DNA of 15,000 nt from Chrysomallon squamiferum. Taxonomy: Eukaryota > Mollusca > Gastropoda > Neomphalida > Peltospiridae. The stretch spans positions 7,367,219 through 7,382,218 of the forward strand of contig CM022676.1 in NCBI GenBank assembly GCA_012295275.1, in the 5' to 3' direction. The notes under the pieces are model-generated. The model did not search any database and was not told the origin of the DNA. It saw only the letters and a list, made by a program, of their open reading frames with translations. Position numbers and translations under genes: made by a program. Numbering within the stretch: position 1 is the stretch's first letter; every line of letters begins with the position of its first letter. Shown piece by piece: positions 6,484 through 15,000 of the stretch.

Positions 6484-6930
6484 TCAATAACAATAAGTTC
6501 TATTAATTCAAAATGAATTGTTCTGTCTATCATGAATCAGTTAAAATAGATGATATGGGACTTGACATTTGACACGGTATTTTTTGCTTCGTGTGTTTGA
6601 TGTATTTTGAACGAAAATTGTTTCGTCCGTTTAAATCTCATAGTTTATGTATTTACAACACTGAAAATAAATGTAGATAATTTTCGAATGATTCTTCTTT
6701 TGTTTTTGTTCATTATTTCGGGGTTATTTTATACTGTTTATTTATTTATTTTGTCTAAAATGTATTTATTTATTTATTTATTTATTTTTGTGTTAGATTT
6801 TTCAACTTTATAAATGTAGCCTATTTGTATTTGTGTGAGTCAGAGTTAGAGGAGGAAATTAGATAGTCAACTAATTACGTATGTTTTACATTCATTAATA
6901 GTATCTTATTAAAAGTATTTCAGAAAAAGA

Positions 6931-6953
6931 AAAAAAAAAAAAAAAAAAAAAAA

Positions 6954-7001
<48 letters not shown>
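6931..7001. repeat. Poly-A followed by (AAT)n
   Basis: About 25 A residues (6931-6955) run directly into about 15 ATA units. Poly-A plus an A-rich trinucleotide is often a decayed retroposon tail, but no element body was recognised upstream. Confidence 0.85.
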
Positions 7002-7003
<2 letters not shown>

Positions 7004-7152
7004 CCTGAAAAAAAAAGAACGGTTGACAGAATTGGCCTGTTTAAGTCTGTGGCAGCCGTAAAGGTCAACAGAGGTCGCATGTACTTCTACGTCATTTGAA
7101 CCACGGTTTTTCTTCCTTGTTTCATTATTAAGAATGCGCACGTACACTTACG

Positions 7153-7198
7153 CATACAATACACACACACGCATACACACACACACACACACACACAA
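7153..7198. repeat. (CA)n microsatellite
   Basis: ACACAC run with two short interruptions, followed by A-rich sequence to about 7380. Confidence 0.92.
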
Positions 7199-7507
7199 AT
7201 ATGCCGACACATACATATATACCGAATATTGTGTATGTACATAAGACCGAGAATATTCAAAAAAAATTACAAAACCCAAAACAACAACCAAAAATAAAAA
7301 AAATAATAATAAAAAAACAAATAACGAAAAAATATTAAAATATACGTAAGAATAAAATAAAACAAAAACACACAACACACAACACACATATATATATATC
7401 CAAGCGGATGTTGTATGACAAAGGTTTAAAACGGATGTTCATCTCACTTGACAACAAGGAAGTAACTCTAATTTAGCTAAAATAAAGCGAAAAAGAGGCT
7501 GCTGAAC

Positions 7508-7652
7508 ATTATATTTATATTAACAGAATAGAAAAAAAGAAGTGGTGAAGAAAAGATAGTAAAATTAAAACTATATTTTTATTAACGACAGAACAAAACA
7601 ACAAGAAAGTGAAAAAATTATATTTTTGTTAACGGGAGTGAAAACTAAAATA
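7508..7652 (+). promoter_or_regulatory. Gene B 5' flank / 5'UTR with about 50-60 bp imperfect repeat
   Basis: Three related units begin at about 7508, 7571 and 7618 with (a/c)tatatttt(t/a)(a/g)ttaac followed by A/G-rich sequence; the last abuts the start codon region. The transcription start and TATA box cannot be fixed, since several TATATTT strings occur. It may be leader or core promoter. Confidence 0.35.
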
Positions 7653-7716
7653 ATGGAAATGAGTTGTAAGTTATTCCGTGTGTTCGTGTTACTAGGATGT
7701 GTATTGTATGTACAAG
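7653..7716 (+). CDS. Gene B exon 1: signal peptide
   Basis: ATG at 7653 (a second in-frame ATG at 7659) opens a signal peptide with Lys/Arg near the start and core VFVLLGCVLYV, ending caa g|gtatgt in phase 1. The first ATG is chosen because the frame upstream gives nothing better; the second would also leave a workable signal peptide. Cleavage is probably near the exon boundary. Confidence 0.75.
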
Positions 7717-7983
7717 GTATGTATTTTATATTCAGATTATTTATTTGTATCTGAGTTGATTTCATTTAGTAACTGTGAAATGTGGGTGCAGTCGTTGTTA
7801 TGTTTGGATGTCTAATGAAAACTGAAATGCGTAATTGTGTGTTTCTAACTTTTGATATATATATATGTATTAAAACACAAGACATAACATAACATAACAT
7901 AACATAACATAACATAAGAAAACGCAACTTAATGTAACATAATGTAATACAGTGCACAATTATGTAAAACATCATAACAAAGT

Positions 7984-8036
<53 letters not shown>

Positions 8037-9037
8037 TAACATAAGTTAGCAACAGTGTAATTATAAAAAAAATTGATTTAATTTAATTTTTTTTAATTTA
8101 ATTTAATTTAATTTAATTACTATTTTGTAATTATTTTTAAATTTAAGGTCGGTATCACAACTTAACAACATCAGACAGATATGCAGTTGCTGGATCACCT
8201 TTTACTTTTACCTGTCAAGGAGATTTGTACTATAGGTTCACGTGGTTTGTGAATAACACAAGATATAGGATGCGCGTACGAGGAGGTCAATGTCTTTTTA
8301 CTGGTGAACTTCCAAAAGAATACATTTTTAACTGTTCAGCTGATACAAACATCCTCACAATAAAATCTGTCAGCCTCAGTCAACATGGAACAGTGTGGAG
8401 ATGTGGTGATTACAGACCACGCAGCAATGAAATAAAACTTGAAGTGAGAGGTAACTATCAGTTTTATTATTGTCGTTCAAGGAAATATGTACTGTTAACG
8501 ATAACTAAACAATGAACTCAGAACAACAAACCAATTCTGGAAGTCAGAGGTATTATCAGTTTTATGTTTATAATTAGCATTCTAGGAAATATGTACTTTT
8601 AATGATAACGAAACAATAAACTCAGTAAAACAAAACAATACTATAACTCAGATGTATTATCAGTTTTATGTCTATAATTACCATTCTAGGATAACTAATC
8701 AATACATCTCAATAAAACTAAATAAGACTTGAAATCAGAGGTCAAATACGTTTATTTTAGCAGATTATAATTACAGATGATAAGAATTATAAATATAGCT
8801 AAACATTTAAGTATGTTTATATTTTCATCTGAAAGAATGTCCAGCATAATTATATACTTAAACAGATACGTATATATACACTAAATGATGTGAAGATATA
8901 TTTTTGAAATGATACATGTGTTTCAAGATTTAGAAGCGTTTGCTTGGTGTACAATAGTTTTGTTCTTATTTATTATTTTTTTATTATTATTATTTTTAAA
9001 TCAGAAAACATTTAACAACAACAACAACAACAACAAC

Positions 9038-9083
<46 letters not shown>

Positions 9084-10536
9084 TAAAAATAATTAAAATA
9101 AAATAAAATAAAAAATAGATAAATTAATAAGTTGTAGTGACAGTAATGGTAATTATAATATCAACAGCAACAACTCAAATATTTCATCATCACAACAGTT
9201 GCGACTACAACGTCCATAACTAAAAACACAGTTGCTACTATCAGAAGAATCAAACAAAATATGACAACAATGATGATGATGCTGGCGATGATGATGATGA
9301 TGATGATGTTGATAATATTTTTTATTATTATTATTTTAAGATGGTCCTGGAACATCACTTAAGCTGAATACATCGTCTTTTGTGACTACTATAGAAGGAA
9401 GTGACGTCACAGTGTCTTGCTCAGCGACGTGTTTCATCACGTGTAAATATCAGTGGAAGATCGAAGATGACGTCATAAGTAACACGGGCGTTCTCTCATT
9501 GGCTAATATCAACAGATCACAGTCAGGTCTCTATGTGTGTACGGCTGAAAATCCAGATACGAAACAAACTGCCAATGAAACACTTCATTTGACTGTACAT
9601 CGTAAGTAAGAAACTAATTATAGTAAAAATAAGAATGATAAAATAAACAGACAACTTAATATTTGTTAGAGGTTGTACGTTTAAAACATCAGAAAACCAA
9701 TTATAAACGCTTACTTGCGACTATCCAGTTAAGAGAGAGGTTTAGCGTAATATCAGAGAACCAGTTATAAACATTTACAGAGAGGTTTAGCATAGACGGA
9801 CTCCGTTCACGTATTGGATCACGTACGGAATCTACGATACGGATCATGTAGGTAACTCACCTTCAGTTTAGCTTCCGCGTACACATCAAGGCTCATTCAC
9901 GTTTTCCCGATAAACAACAGAGAATCAACAGATAAGTGTTCCCTATCAAAATGATCATCGTGCGACTAAGTACTTACCTACAGACTTGTTCTGCGTCGAT
10001 GAAATCTCGTGAGACAAGACGATACGTGTTCCGCACGTGAAATTAACGTCTTTGCTAAACTTATCTAATGTCTAAATTAATGTCTAATGTTTGGCTATAA
10101 TTATATTATGTATCTATTCATGTGTGTATGTATGCCTGTGTGCGTGTGTATGTTTACTGTTTACCGTTTATTTTCAGGACCACCAAATCTTCAAGGATCT
10201 GCGCCATACGCTATCAGCGGACTTTCTTTTACGTTGACATGTGAGATTTTTCAGCCTTCACGTCATATCACATGGTTTGAGAATGACATCACCTATGACG
10301 TGTTTCGTTTCTGGCTAGGACAATGTGATGTTACGTCACGTCTCAGAGGAAATTACACTTTCAAATGTTTACGTAACAAGTTTCTAGTTACTATAACATC
10401 TGTCAACAGAAATCAACAAGGAGATATTTGGCGATGTGAAAGTGGTGGTTACCAATATTCGAGTAATAAAGTCGTGTTGAAAGTTAGAGGTATTTTAATT
10501 CAGTGTAATTTAGTTCTATTAAATTTAATATTATGT

Positions 10537-10588
<52 letters not shown>

Positions 10589-10747
10589 TAGTACTACTAC
10601 TACTACTACTACAACAACTACTACTAATAATAACGACAACAGTATCAATACCTATCACCTGAATAATGATGACGATGATGATGATGATGATGATGAGGTT
10701 CATGTTGATAACAAATATCATTGATGTATTTATCTTTAATTTTTATT

Positions 10748-10787
<40 letters not shown>

Positions 10788-11543
10788 GTAGTAGTAGTAG
10801 TAGTATTGTTGTTGTTATTATTATTATTTATTTATTTCAGACGGTCCCGGTAGCTCACTTCGAGTTAATTCTTCATCTAACATCGCAGTAGAGGAAGGAA
10901 GTGATGTCACAATATCATGCGAAGCCGATTGCTTCATCAATTGTCTTTACAGATGGGAACTAACCAATCAGATTGTCAGTAACAACGGACTACTGGCACT
11001 GACTAATATCAAGAGATTTCAAGATGGCGTCTACACATGCACTGCTGTTAATCCGGATACGAACGAAACGGCAAATACCAAAATTATTATTAATGTTGAG
11101 TGTAAGTTTTAATTCATTTTATTTTGCATATAATTTTGAATACAAATCATCAAAGGTTTATAGAAAAATATGTGAATAGGAAAAAAGATAAACAGACAGA
11201 TAGATAAGTTGATAAACAGCGAGATGGACAGACAAAGAGACAGCTAGAGAGACATATAGATTTTTACAGAGAAATACACAGCTGTATAGACAGACATACA
11301 GATGAACAGACATATGTAGATATATATAGACATACAGAAAGACAGATTATAAACAAATAGATAGATAGACAGAGACACAGACAAAAAGTAGATATATTTA
11401 TAAACTGGTGGATTAAAAATATCGACAGATACTCAGAGAAATAGACAGATACTGAGATAGATAGATAGACAGGTGGAGAGAGAGAGTAAAATGGATATAT
11501 AAATATATAAACTAGAATAAATTAATAGTATTTTAATTTTTAT

Positions 11544-11628
<85 letters not shown>

Positions 11629-14198
11629 TTAATATTTATTTTCTATTAGTGGAATACATGGTCTGCATTACTTTGACATAGTTTAGTTTCTGTCTGGTTT
11701 TCATAAGTCACACATGAATATTAAAATCTACTTTTTTTTTTTATCACCAGACCAACCGTCCATTACGTCGACAGTGATAATTAAACATTTAACTAACTAT
11801 ACAAGGAAGAATAAACTAAATGTAACATTTGTATGTGACGTTGCCAGTAATCCGAAGTCCGCCATTAAATTATTGAAAGGGAGACAACTGTTACACCACA
11901 TTCAGAACGCTACAACGTTGGAATACAGTTGGATAGTGACATCTTGTTTGGATTGGGAAGGATTTTATTGTGAGGCAGAAAACAAAATAAAAACAGCAGT
12001 CAGAAAGTCCTTGGAATTGGCTGATCTATGTACGTTACCTTGATTCTATATGTGTGTGTGTCGATAAGTATGTATGAATGTAGGTATGTGTGTGTGTGTG
12101 TGTGTGTGTGTACATCACCTTCATTCTGCATATGTGTATCGATTTGTGCATATGTGTATGTAAATATGTTCGAAAGTATATTTATGTCAGTATATATGGA
12201 GGTGTAAATTCATATATGTGTGTGTGTGTGTGTGTGTGTTTATGTATATAACATTTGTTTTTAAATAGGTACACATTTATACTAGTATGTATCAATATAT
12301 TTATGTTTATGTAGGTAATGCTTTGTAATGTAAAATATGTATGTATGTACATATGTATCTGTGAATGTATGTATGTATATAAATGTCTATAGATTTATGT
12401 ATAACATAAGTGTATTTTTATGTATAAATGTAATGTCATAGAATGTAATTTATGTACATACATATGTATTTATGTATTTATATATGTATTTATATGTATA
12501 TGCGTATGTATGTACATACATTTCAATATAGTTAAGTATATGCAGGTGTATATTCATGTATTTATGTATTTATATATATCTGTGTGTCAGTATATTTATG
12601 TATATGTAGGTGTATATTCATGTTTGTACATAATGTAATGTAATTCGATGTATTATGTATAATTAATATGTATGTGGGTGTGTGTGTATGTAATGTGTAT
12701 CTATCTATATATGCCTGTATGTTTGTAATGTGTATCTATATAAATATATGTATCTGTCTATCTGTGTGTATGTACGTTGTATGTGTCTCTGTGCTTATGT
12801 AGTATGTGTTTATGTAGTATGCACATATGCATATTTATTACGTAAGGCACAGTTAATACCAATAAAAGTTACCGTTTTAAACTGAAGATACCTTAACAAT
12901 ATCAAATAAATAATCACCTACATTTTGAAGGTATATAAATAATAGCAAATAGAAATTTCCTACCTATGGAAGAAATATAAATCATGTATTAATTTAATCT
13001 CACTTTTTTATTTTTATTAATGAATTTTCAGGTGCTGTAGAAGACAGCAGTCAGTTTGGAAAAGGATTTGGCAGCGGTTTTGGAACTTGTTTTGTTCTGT
13101 CTGTGATCATTGCCATTGTCGTTGTTATCTACTTCCGATATAAAAGAAGTGATTATTTATTTGTTTGTTTGTTTGCTTGTTTCATCCTTCCCTCTTTCTT
13201 TCTTTATTTTTTTGTTGTTTTAAAAAATTTTATTTTCTATTATTTGATTTATTTATTCATCATGCATTTATTTGTTCGTTCGTTCAGTTATTCATTCATT
13301 AATGATATTGTTTCTTTATTGTTTGGATTTTTTTTTTTTTTTTAGCTCGTTTATTTATTTTATTGATGTTTTAATTACACGCATCTATTCAGTGCAGGGG
13401 AGATAAATCCAGTCAAGTTTGTACAATGACTTTAAACATTCTACTACAATCTACCTTATTCATGATGGAGATGAGGCTATTATTAATATTATTATTGTTA
13501 TTATTACAGGAAAAAAGAAGCCAGCTCCCAATCCAGAAAGGTAAATTAATTTATACATTTTGATTACTTTTCTTTTTATCTCTAAAATGTATTCATGCGT
13601 TTATGTACGTACTCGTATATGTATTCATTTATGTACGGATGTGTGTATATAACCATGTATCTATTATGCACATATGTCTGTCTGTCTCTATGTACCTGTG
13701 TATGTTTGGGTCTGTATATTTTTAGGTATGAATGTATGTATGTATACATGTATGTATATGTGTACATGCGTACATATGTAAACTATTTTTGTAACCTGTA
13801 TGTATATATGTGTAACATATATTTATATGTATGAATAAATAAGTATGTATATACGTGTGTATGTTTGCATTCTTTTGTTCGTACTCGGATTATTGCATCA
13901 ATGTATATGTAATATATTTTATTTACTTTTAAAATTTCAGAATCAGCACTATTCAACCTGTGTACTTCAATGTTGGTCAGATTTCTGGTAAGTTGACATA
14001 TGCATATATATACACACACGGATACATATACATATATACTGACATATATACATACATATACATACATATATACATACATACATACCCACATAAATACATG
14101 CAGTTATGCATACACACATACATTCAAACATACATACATACATACAAACACACAATACAATACATACATACATACATACCCACATACACATATACATA

Positions 14199-14238
<40 letters not shown>

Positions 14239-14815
14239 AATACATACATGTATACCAGTGATTCCCAAGTTGAAAGTGATGTAAAATGACCAAACTTCCA
14301 GTTCCACTTCGTCTACACGTGTAATCGTGTATCTGGCAGCAGCTACGAACAGTTTGTTTACACTGATTTTAGCTTTGTTTAATTAAAAGATTTCTATTTT
14401 ATATTACAGTAATCACGCTTTTATAAAACTCAGCTGGTTTTTATACCAAAGGGGAACATTTTTTAGATGTTGAGGTTGGGCATGGAGCAAAAACGATTGG
14501 GAACCACTAATTAGATACTTACATACACACAAATAAACACATACATACATATATACATACATACATACATATATATGTACCAATCTACATGCAATAAAGT
14601 TTCTTACATGGATATTAATACACACACAAACACACGCACACATACACACAACATACATGAATGTACATATAAGTGAAAAGATAATTTCATTCCATGTTTC
14701 AGAAAATCAGACTGAACCAGCGCCTCTACATCGAGATACAGGGAATCTATATTCTTCTCTACAGGAAAGTGGAAATGACGTTCCATATGACGTCTTAAAA
14801 TTTGAAAGCAAATGA
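7653..14815 (+). CDS. Gene B: five-Ig transmembrane receptor with ITAM-like tail (complete, spliced)
   Basis: Joined as 7653-7716, 8148-8450, 9341-9601, 10178-10489, 10841-11101, 11751-12029, 13032-13148, 13510-13540, 13941-13987, 14703-14815. This gives 1788 nt and 595 aa, open throughout. Order: signal peptide (residues 1-21), Ig D1 (22-122), D2 (123-209), D3 (210-313), D4 (314-400), D5 (401-493), stalk and transmembrane helix (about 506-528), tail (529-595). Tail tyrosines are Y551 (YFNV), Y575 (YSSL) and Y587 (YDVL). All extracellular exons are phase 1-1, the usual arrangement for IgSF domain shuffling. D1/D3 and D2/D4 are homologous pairs. It is probably a recognition receptor signalling through SH2-domain kinases, phosphatases or adaptors. 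It resembles vertebrate CEACAM/Siglec/paired receptors in layout only; orthology is not claimed. Confidence 0.85.
7883..7917. repeat. (ACATA)n pentanucleotide repeat
   Basis: Seven near-perfect ACATA units in the intron after the signal exon. Confidence 0.92.
7986..8033. repeat. (AAT)n microsatellite in gene B intron 1
   Basis: A pure AAT run followed by AT-rich sequence. Confidence 0.95.
8077..8120. repeat. (TTTAA)n pentanucleotide repeat
   Basis: About eight TTTAA units with one T-run interruption, roughly 30 nt before the D1 acceptor. Confidence 0.88.
8148..8450 (+). CDS. Gene B exon: Ig domain D1 (V-like)
   Basis: 303-nt phase 1-1 exon with an AT-rich acceptor (aaatttaag) and donor g|gtaact. 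It encodes an Ig fold with B-strand Cys (FTFTCQG), C-strand Trp (FTWFVNN), an ordered D/E region (ILTIKSVSLSQHGTVW) and F-strand Cys in WRC. Two further cysteines (GGQC, FNC) are also kept in D3. Sequons: NLT, NNT, NCS. It is the N-terminal domain and hence the likeliest ligand-contact surface (inference). The acceptor has a weak polypyrimidine tract, so the boundary is slightly less certain than the others. Confidence 0.85.
8451..8760 (+). repeat. Tandem repeat of about 80-110 bp beginning at the D1 splice donor (gene B)
   Basis: Units start at about 8447, 8549, 8651 and 8738, each opening with a donor-like gaggta/gatgta/gaggtc and carrying cagttttat and 'ccattctaggaaatatgt'-like cores. It corresponds to the array at 18-310 in gene A. 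The remaining intron to 9014 is AT-rich with no coding signal. Confidence 0.65.
9015..9083. repeat. (AAC)n-(AAT)n compound microsatellite
   Basis: Eight or so AAC units run into about fifteen AAT units. A GAT run (about 9270-9313) and a TTA run (about 9318-9336) follow and end right at the D2 acceptor. Confidence 0.92.
9341..9601 (+). CDS. Gene B exon: Ig domain D2 (I-set/C2-like)
   Basis: 261-nt phase 1-1 exon, acceptor attttaag, donor c|gtaagt. It begins DGPGTSLKLN and has B-strand Cys (TVSC), CxxxCxxxC (CSATCFITC), YQWK, and SLANINRSQSGLYVC. It has the same length and fold as gene A D2 and gene B D4. About 21 amino-acid replacements against about 7 silent differences separate it from gene A D2 by hand count, a high replacement load. 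Confidence 0.88.
9602..10177. other. Gene B intron between D2 and D3: local duplication and unassigned sequence
   Basis: The start aligns with gene A's intron after D2. An imperfect duplication of about 60 bp (9688-9750 and 9752-9795) repeats 'aaccagttataaac' and agagaggtttagc. The stretch 9795-10070 is less AT-rich than its neighbours, with no ORF or RNA structure I can support. A short TG-rich tract precedes the D3 acceptor. Confidence 0.5.
10178..10489 (+). CDS. Gene B exon: Ig domain D3 (V-like, D1-related)
   Basis: 312-nt phase 1-1 exon, acceptor tattttcag, donor g|gtattt. B-strand Cys (FTLTC), ITWFEND, GQC, FKC, and VTITSVNRNQQGDIWRC align with D1's FTFTC, FTWFVNN, GQC, FNC and WRC. 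The four-cysteine pattern is kept. It pairs with D4 as a copy of the D1-D2 module. Gene A retains only a remnant of this exon. Confidence 0.87.
10490..10840. repeat. Trinucleotide-repeat-filled intron between D3 and D4
   Basis: Successive (AAT)n at 10538-10588, (TAC)n at 10590-10625, (GAT)n at 10664-10696, (TTA)n at 10755-10787, (GTA)n at 10788-10806 and another TTA run before the acceptor. The AAT tract on one side and the TTA tract on the other are complementary. No gene is seen. Confidence 0.9.
10841..11101 (+). CDS. Gene B exon: Ig domain D4 (D2-related)
   Basis: 261-nt phase 1-1 exon, acceptor tttatttcag, donor t|gtaagt. It starts DGPGSSLRVN and carries TISC, the CxxxCxxxC run (CEADCFINC), YRWEL, and ALTNIKRFQDGVYTC. 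Length and cysteine spacing equal D2. The NPDTNETAN segment matches D2's NPDTKQTAN. It is absent from gene A. Confidence 0.87.
11160..11535. repeat. Degenerate GACAGATA-type repeat
   Basis: About 350 bp dominated by GACA, GATA and AGAC units with variable spacing. Intronic and non-coding. Confidence 0.8.
11545..11626. repeat. (AG)n microsatellite
   Basis: A long GA run with one AA interruption at about 11574, in the D4-D5 intron. The rest of the intron to 11750 is AT-rich with a T-run acceptor. Confidence 0.96.
11751..12029 (+). CDS. Gene B exon: membrane-proximal Ig domain D5
   Basis: 279-nt phase 1-1 exon, acceptor tatcaccag, donor t|gtacgt. Contains VTFVCDV, TSC, CLDWEGFYCEAENK, and sequons NVT and NAT. 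It is the closest Ig exon to gene A's counterpart. The cysteine count (VC, SC/LDW region, FYC, ADLC across the junction) suggests a second disulfide besides the B-F bond. Confidence 0.88.
12030..12835. repeat. TGTA/TG-rich degenerate repeat tract
   Basis: About 800 bp of TATGTAT, TG (12085-12111, 12218-12239) and related units in the D5-to-transmembrane intron. Gene A has only about 65 bp plus 140 bp of this type around its Tigger insertion. No ORF here is credible. The stretch 12836-13031 is ordinary AT-rich intron alignable to gene A. Confidence 0.85.
13032..13148 (+). CDS. Gene B exon: glycine-rich stalk and transmembrane helix
   Basis: 117-nt phase 1-1 exon, acceptor ttttcag, donor a|gtgatt (weaker than gene A's gtattt). 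Encodes an acidic/Ser start (AVEDSSQ), a Gly-spaced segment (GKGFGSGFG), hydrophobic FVLSVIIAIVVVIYF and basic RYKR. Type I topology. The extra tyrosine Y530 just inside the membrane is absent from gene A (Gln). Confidence 0.85.
13149..13392. repeat. T-rich and (ATTT)/(TTCA) low-complexity intron
   Basis: Pyrimidine-rich tract equivalent to 3420-3633 in gene A, with a T-run at 13329-13344. Repeat-encoded frames only. Confidence 0.75.
13393..13406 (+). other. Possible alternative 'tailless' exon in gene B
   Basis: Acceptor-like ctattcag precedes tgcaggggagataa. Joined to the phase-1 transmembrane exon it would add MQGR and stop at 13404-13406. The counterpart at 3634-3647 keeps the same frame and stop. 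Speculative. Confidence 0.28.
13510..13540 (+). CDS. Gene B exon: juxtamembrane basic tail
   Basis: 31-nt exon (phase 1 to 2), acceptor attacag, donor ag|gtaaat. It encodes RKKKPAPNPE, a basic, proline-containing linker. Length and borders equal gene A's 4147-4177. Confidence 0.75.
13541..13868. repeat. TGTA-rich intron upstream of the YFNV exon (gene B)
   Basis: GTATGTA/CTGTCTG-type units from about 13590 to 13865. Same orientation as 4205-4315 in gene A. Confidence 0.8.
13941..13987 (+). CDS. Gene B exon: Grb2-type YFNV motif
   Basis: 47-nt exon (phase 2 to 1), acceptor atttcag, donor g|gtaagt. Encodes ISTIQPVYFNVGQIS with Y551 in the pYxN context. It differs from gene A only at the first base (Arg versus Ser at the split codon). 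The 70 nt of intron just before it is also nearly identical to gene A, so recent gene conversion or strong constraint is possible. Confidence 0.78.
14000..14255. repeat. (ACAT)n/(CA)n tract downstream of the YFNV exon (gene B)
   Basis: ACATACAT units, then a (CA)n run (about 14200-14238). Complementary in type to the TGTA tract on the other side of the exon, as in gene A. Confidence 0.88.
14256..14509. mobile_element. hAT-like MITE (gene B copy)
   Basis: Terminal inverted repeats cagtgattcccaa (14256-14268) and ttgggaaccacta (14497-14509) match the common hAT/Charlie-type ends, allowing two mismatches. It is about 254 bp with no transposase. Flanks (atgtatac and ttagatac) match at only 5 of 8 positions, so the target duplication is not convincing. 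The same core occurs at 4652-4880 in gene A. Confidence 0.68.
14521..14665. repeat. (CATA)/(CA) repeats before gene B's last exon
   Basis: ACATACAT and CACACA units, equivalent to 4881-4990 in gene A. Confidence 0.85.
14703..14815 (+). CDS. Gene B terminal coding exon: ITAM-like tail
   Basis: 113-nt coding end, acceptor tgtttcag, stop TGA at 14813-14815. Contains NLYSSL, eight residues, then YDVL, ending KFESK. The core YxxL-x8-YxxL fits ITAM spacing, but the acidic residue at -3 of the first tyrosine in gene A is Gly here. VPYDVL alone fits ITIM. By hand, about 11 replacements and 2 silent changes separate it from gene A, yet both tyrosines and their +3 aliphatics persist. Confidence 0.82.
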
Positions 14816-15000
14816 ACTGTTGTTCCTGAGTGATAAAGAAGAAATCAAGTACTATTTGTTTATCACTCACTTCTTAAGGCACTTTGATGAAAACATGAAG
14901 AATATTAAAATGTTATTTTTTTTTTATTAATGTATAAAGACTTCATTTTCTACAGTGACACCAGATTTGCACTGTGTAAAGAGCTATCTGTCAGAAAAGT
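14816..15000 (+). other. Gene B 3'UTR / downstream flank with conserved stem-loop
   Basis: The stem-loop arms are gagtgataaa (14828-14837) and tttatcactc (14859-14868), 12 nt after the stop, as in gene A. Downstream sequence to the window end aligns with gene A's flank. The polyadenylation site is not visible. Confidence 0.55.

Larger units (their letters stand above)
5461..7507. other. Intergenic region: simple repeats, no supported gene
   Basis: AT-rich spacer between genes A and B. It contains a short TG run (5637-5659), the TC, TATG, AAT, poly-A/AAT and CA repeats listed separately, and ATTT runs at 6737-6785. Open frames on both strands are made of repeat-encoded runs such as RE, YV/CM, HT, N and Y. 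A less repetitive stretch at 7010-7140 shows no coding signal. Confidence 0.6.

Noticed and set aside
6108-6533. 141-aa reverse-strand frame and overlapping forward frames
   Set aside because: Entirely TATG and AAT repeat translation (HT/YI and poly-I or poly-N runs).
8909-9106. 65-aa frame with a poly-Asn end
   Set aside because: AAC/AAT repeat translation within an intron.
13783-14307. Several 70-110 aa frames on both strands
   Set aside because: Repeat-encoded shadows around the 47-nt exon at 13941-13987.
14248-14517. 8-bp target-site duplication of the gene B MITE
   Set aside because: Flanks match at only 5 of 8 positions, so I did not annotate a duplication.

Overview
The window looks like animal nuclear DNA, most likely molluscan and probably cephalopod (octopus-like). 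The sequence shows small phase-1 exons bounded by GT-AG splice sites, AT-rich introns, a very high load of TGTA/TACA, CA/TG, AAT, TC and AG microsatellites, and a Tigger/pogo-type DNA transposon. The species is an inference; no marker gene is present.

The window holds two tandem paralogues on the + strand, both encoding single-pass immunoglobulin-superfamily (IgSF) receptors. Gene A (1-5147) enters the window in the last 21 nt of its first Ig exon (D1). It continues with D2 (768-1028), D5 (1939-2217), a transmembrane exon (3306-3419) and three cytoplasmic exons (4147-4177, 4393-4439, 5035-5147). Gene B (7653-14815) is complete: signal peptide (7653-7716), D1 (8148-8450), D2 (9341-9601), D3 (10178-10489), D4 (10841-11101), D5 (11751-12029), transmembrane (13032-13148) and cytoplasmic exons (13510-13540, 13941-13987, 14703-14815). 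My splice model reads through without a stop to 595 aa. D3-D4 resemble D1-D2, so B carries a duplicated two-domain module. A lacks both but keeps a decayed D3 acceptor and exon start at about 1261-1290.

The main functional signal is in the tails. Both copies end in YxxL-x8-YxxI/L, which fits the ITAM core spacing; the distal tyrosine (VPYDVI/L) also fits the ITIM consensus. Upstream, a nearly identical 47-nt exon carries YFNV, a Grb2-type SH2 ligand (YxN). With the signal peptide, four or more Cys-rich Ig domains and a membrane anchor, the products look like paired cell-surface recognition receptors signalling through tyrosine phosphorylation. That role is inferred, and I recognise no named orthologue.

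Between and inside the genes are a Tigger-like element present only in A (2285-2960), a hAT-like MITE shared by both copies (about 4652-4880 and 14256-14509), a conserved 3'UTR hairpin, and many simple repeats. One further oddity is an orphan TATA box plus signal-peptide exon (3996-4088) inside A's transmembrane-to-tail intron, absent from B. The region 5148-7652 holds no gene I can support beyond UTR and repeats.
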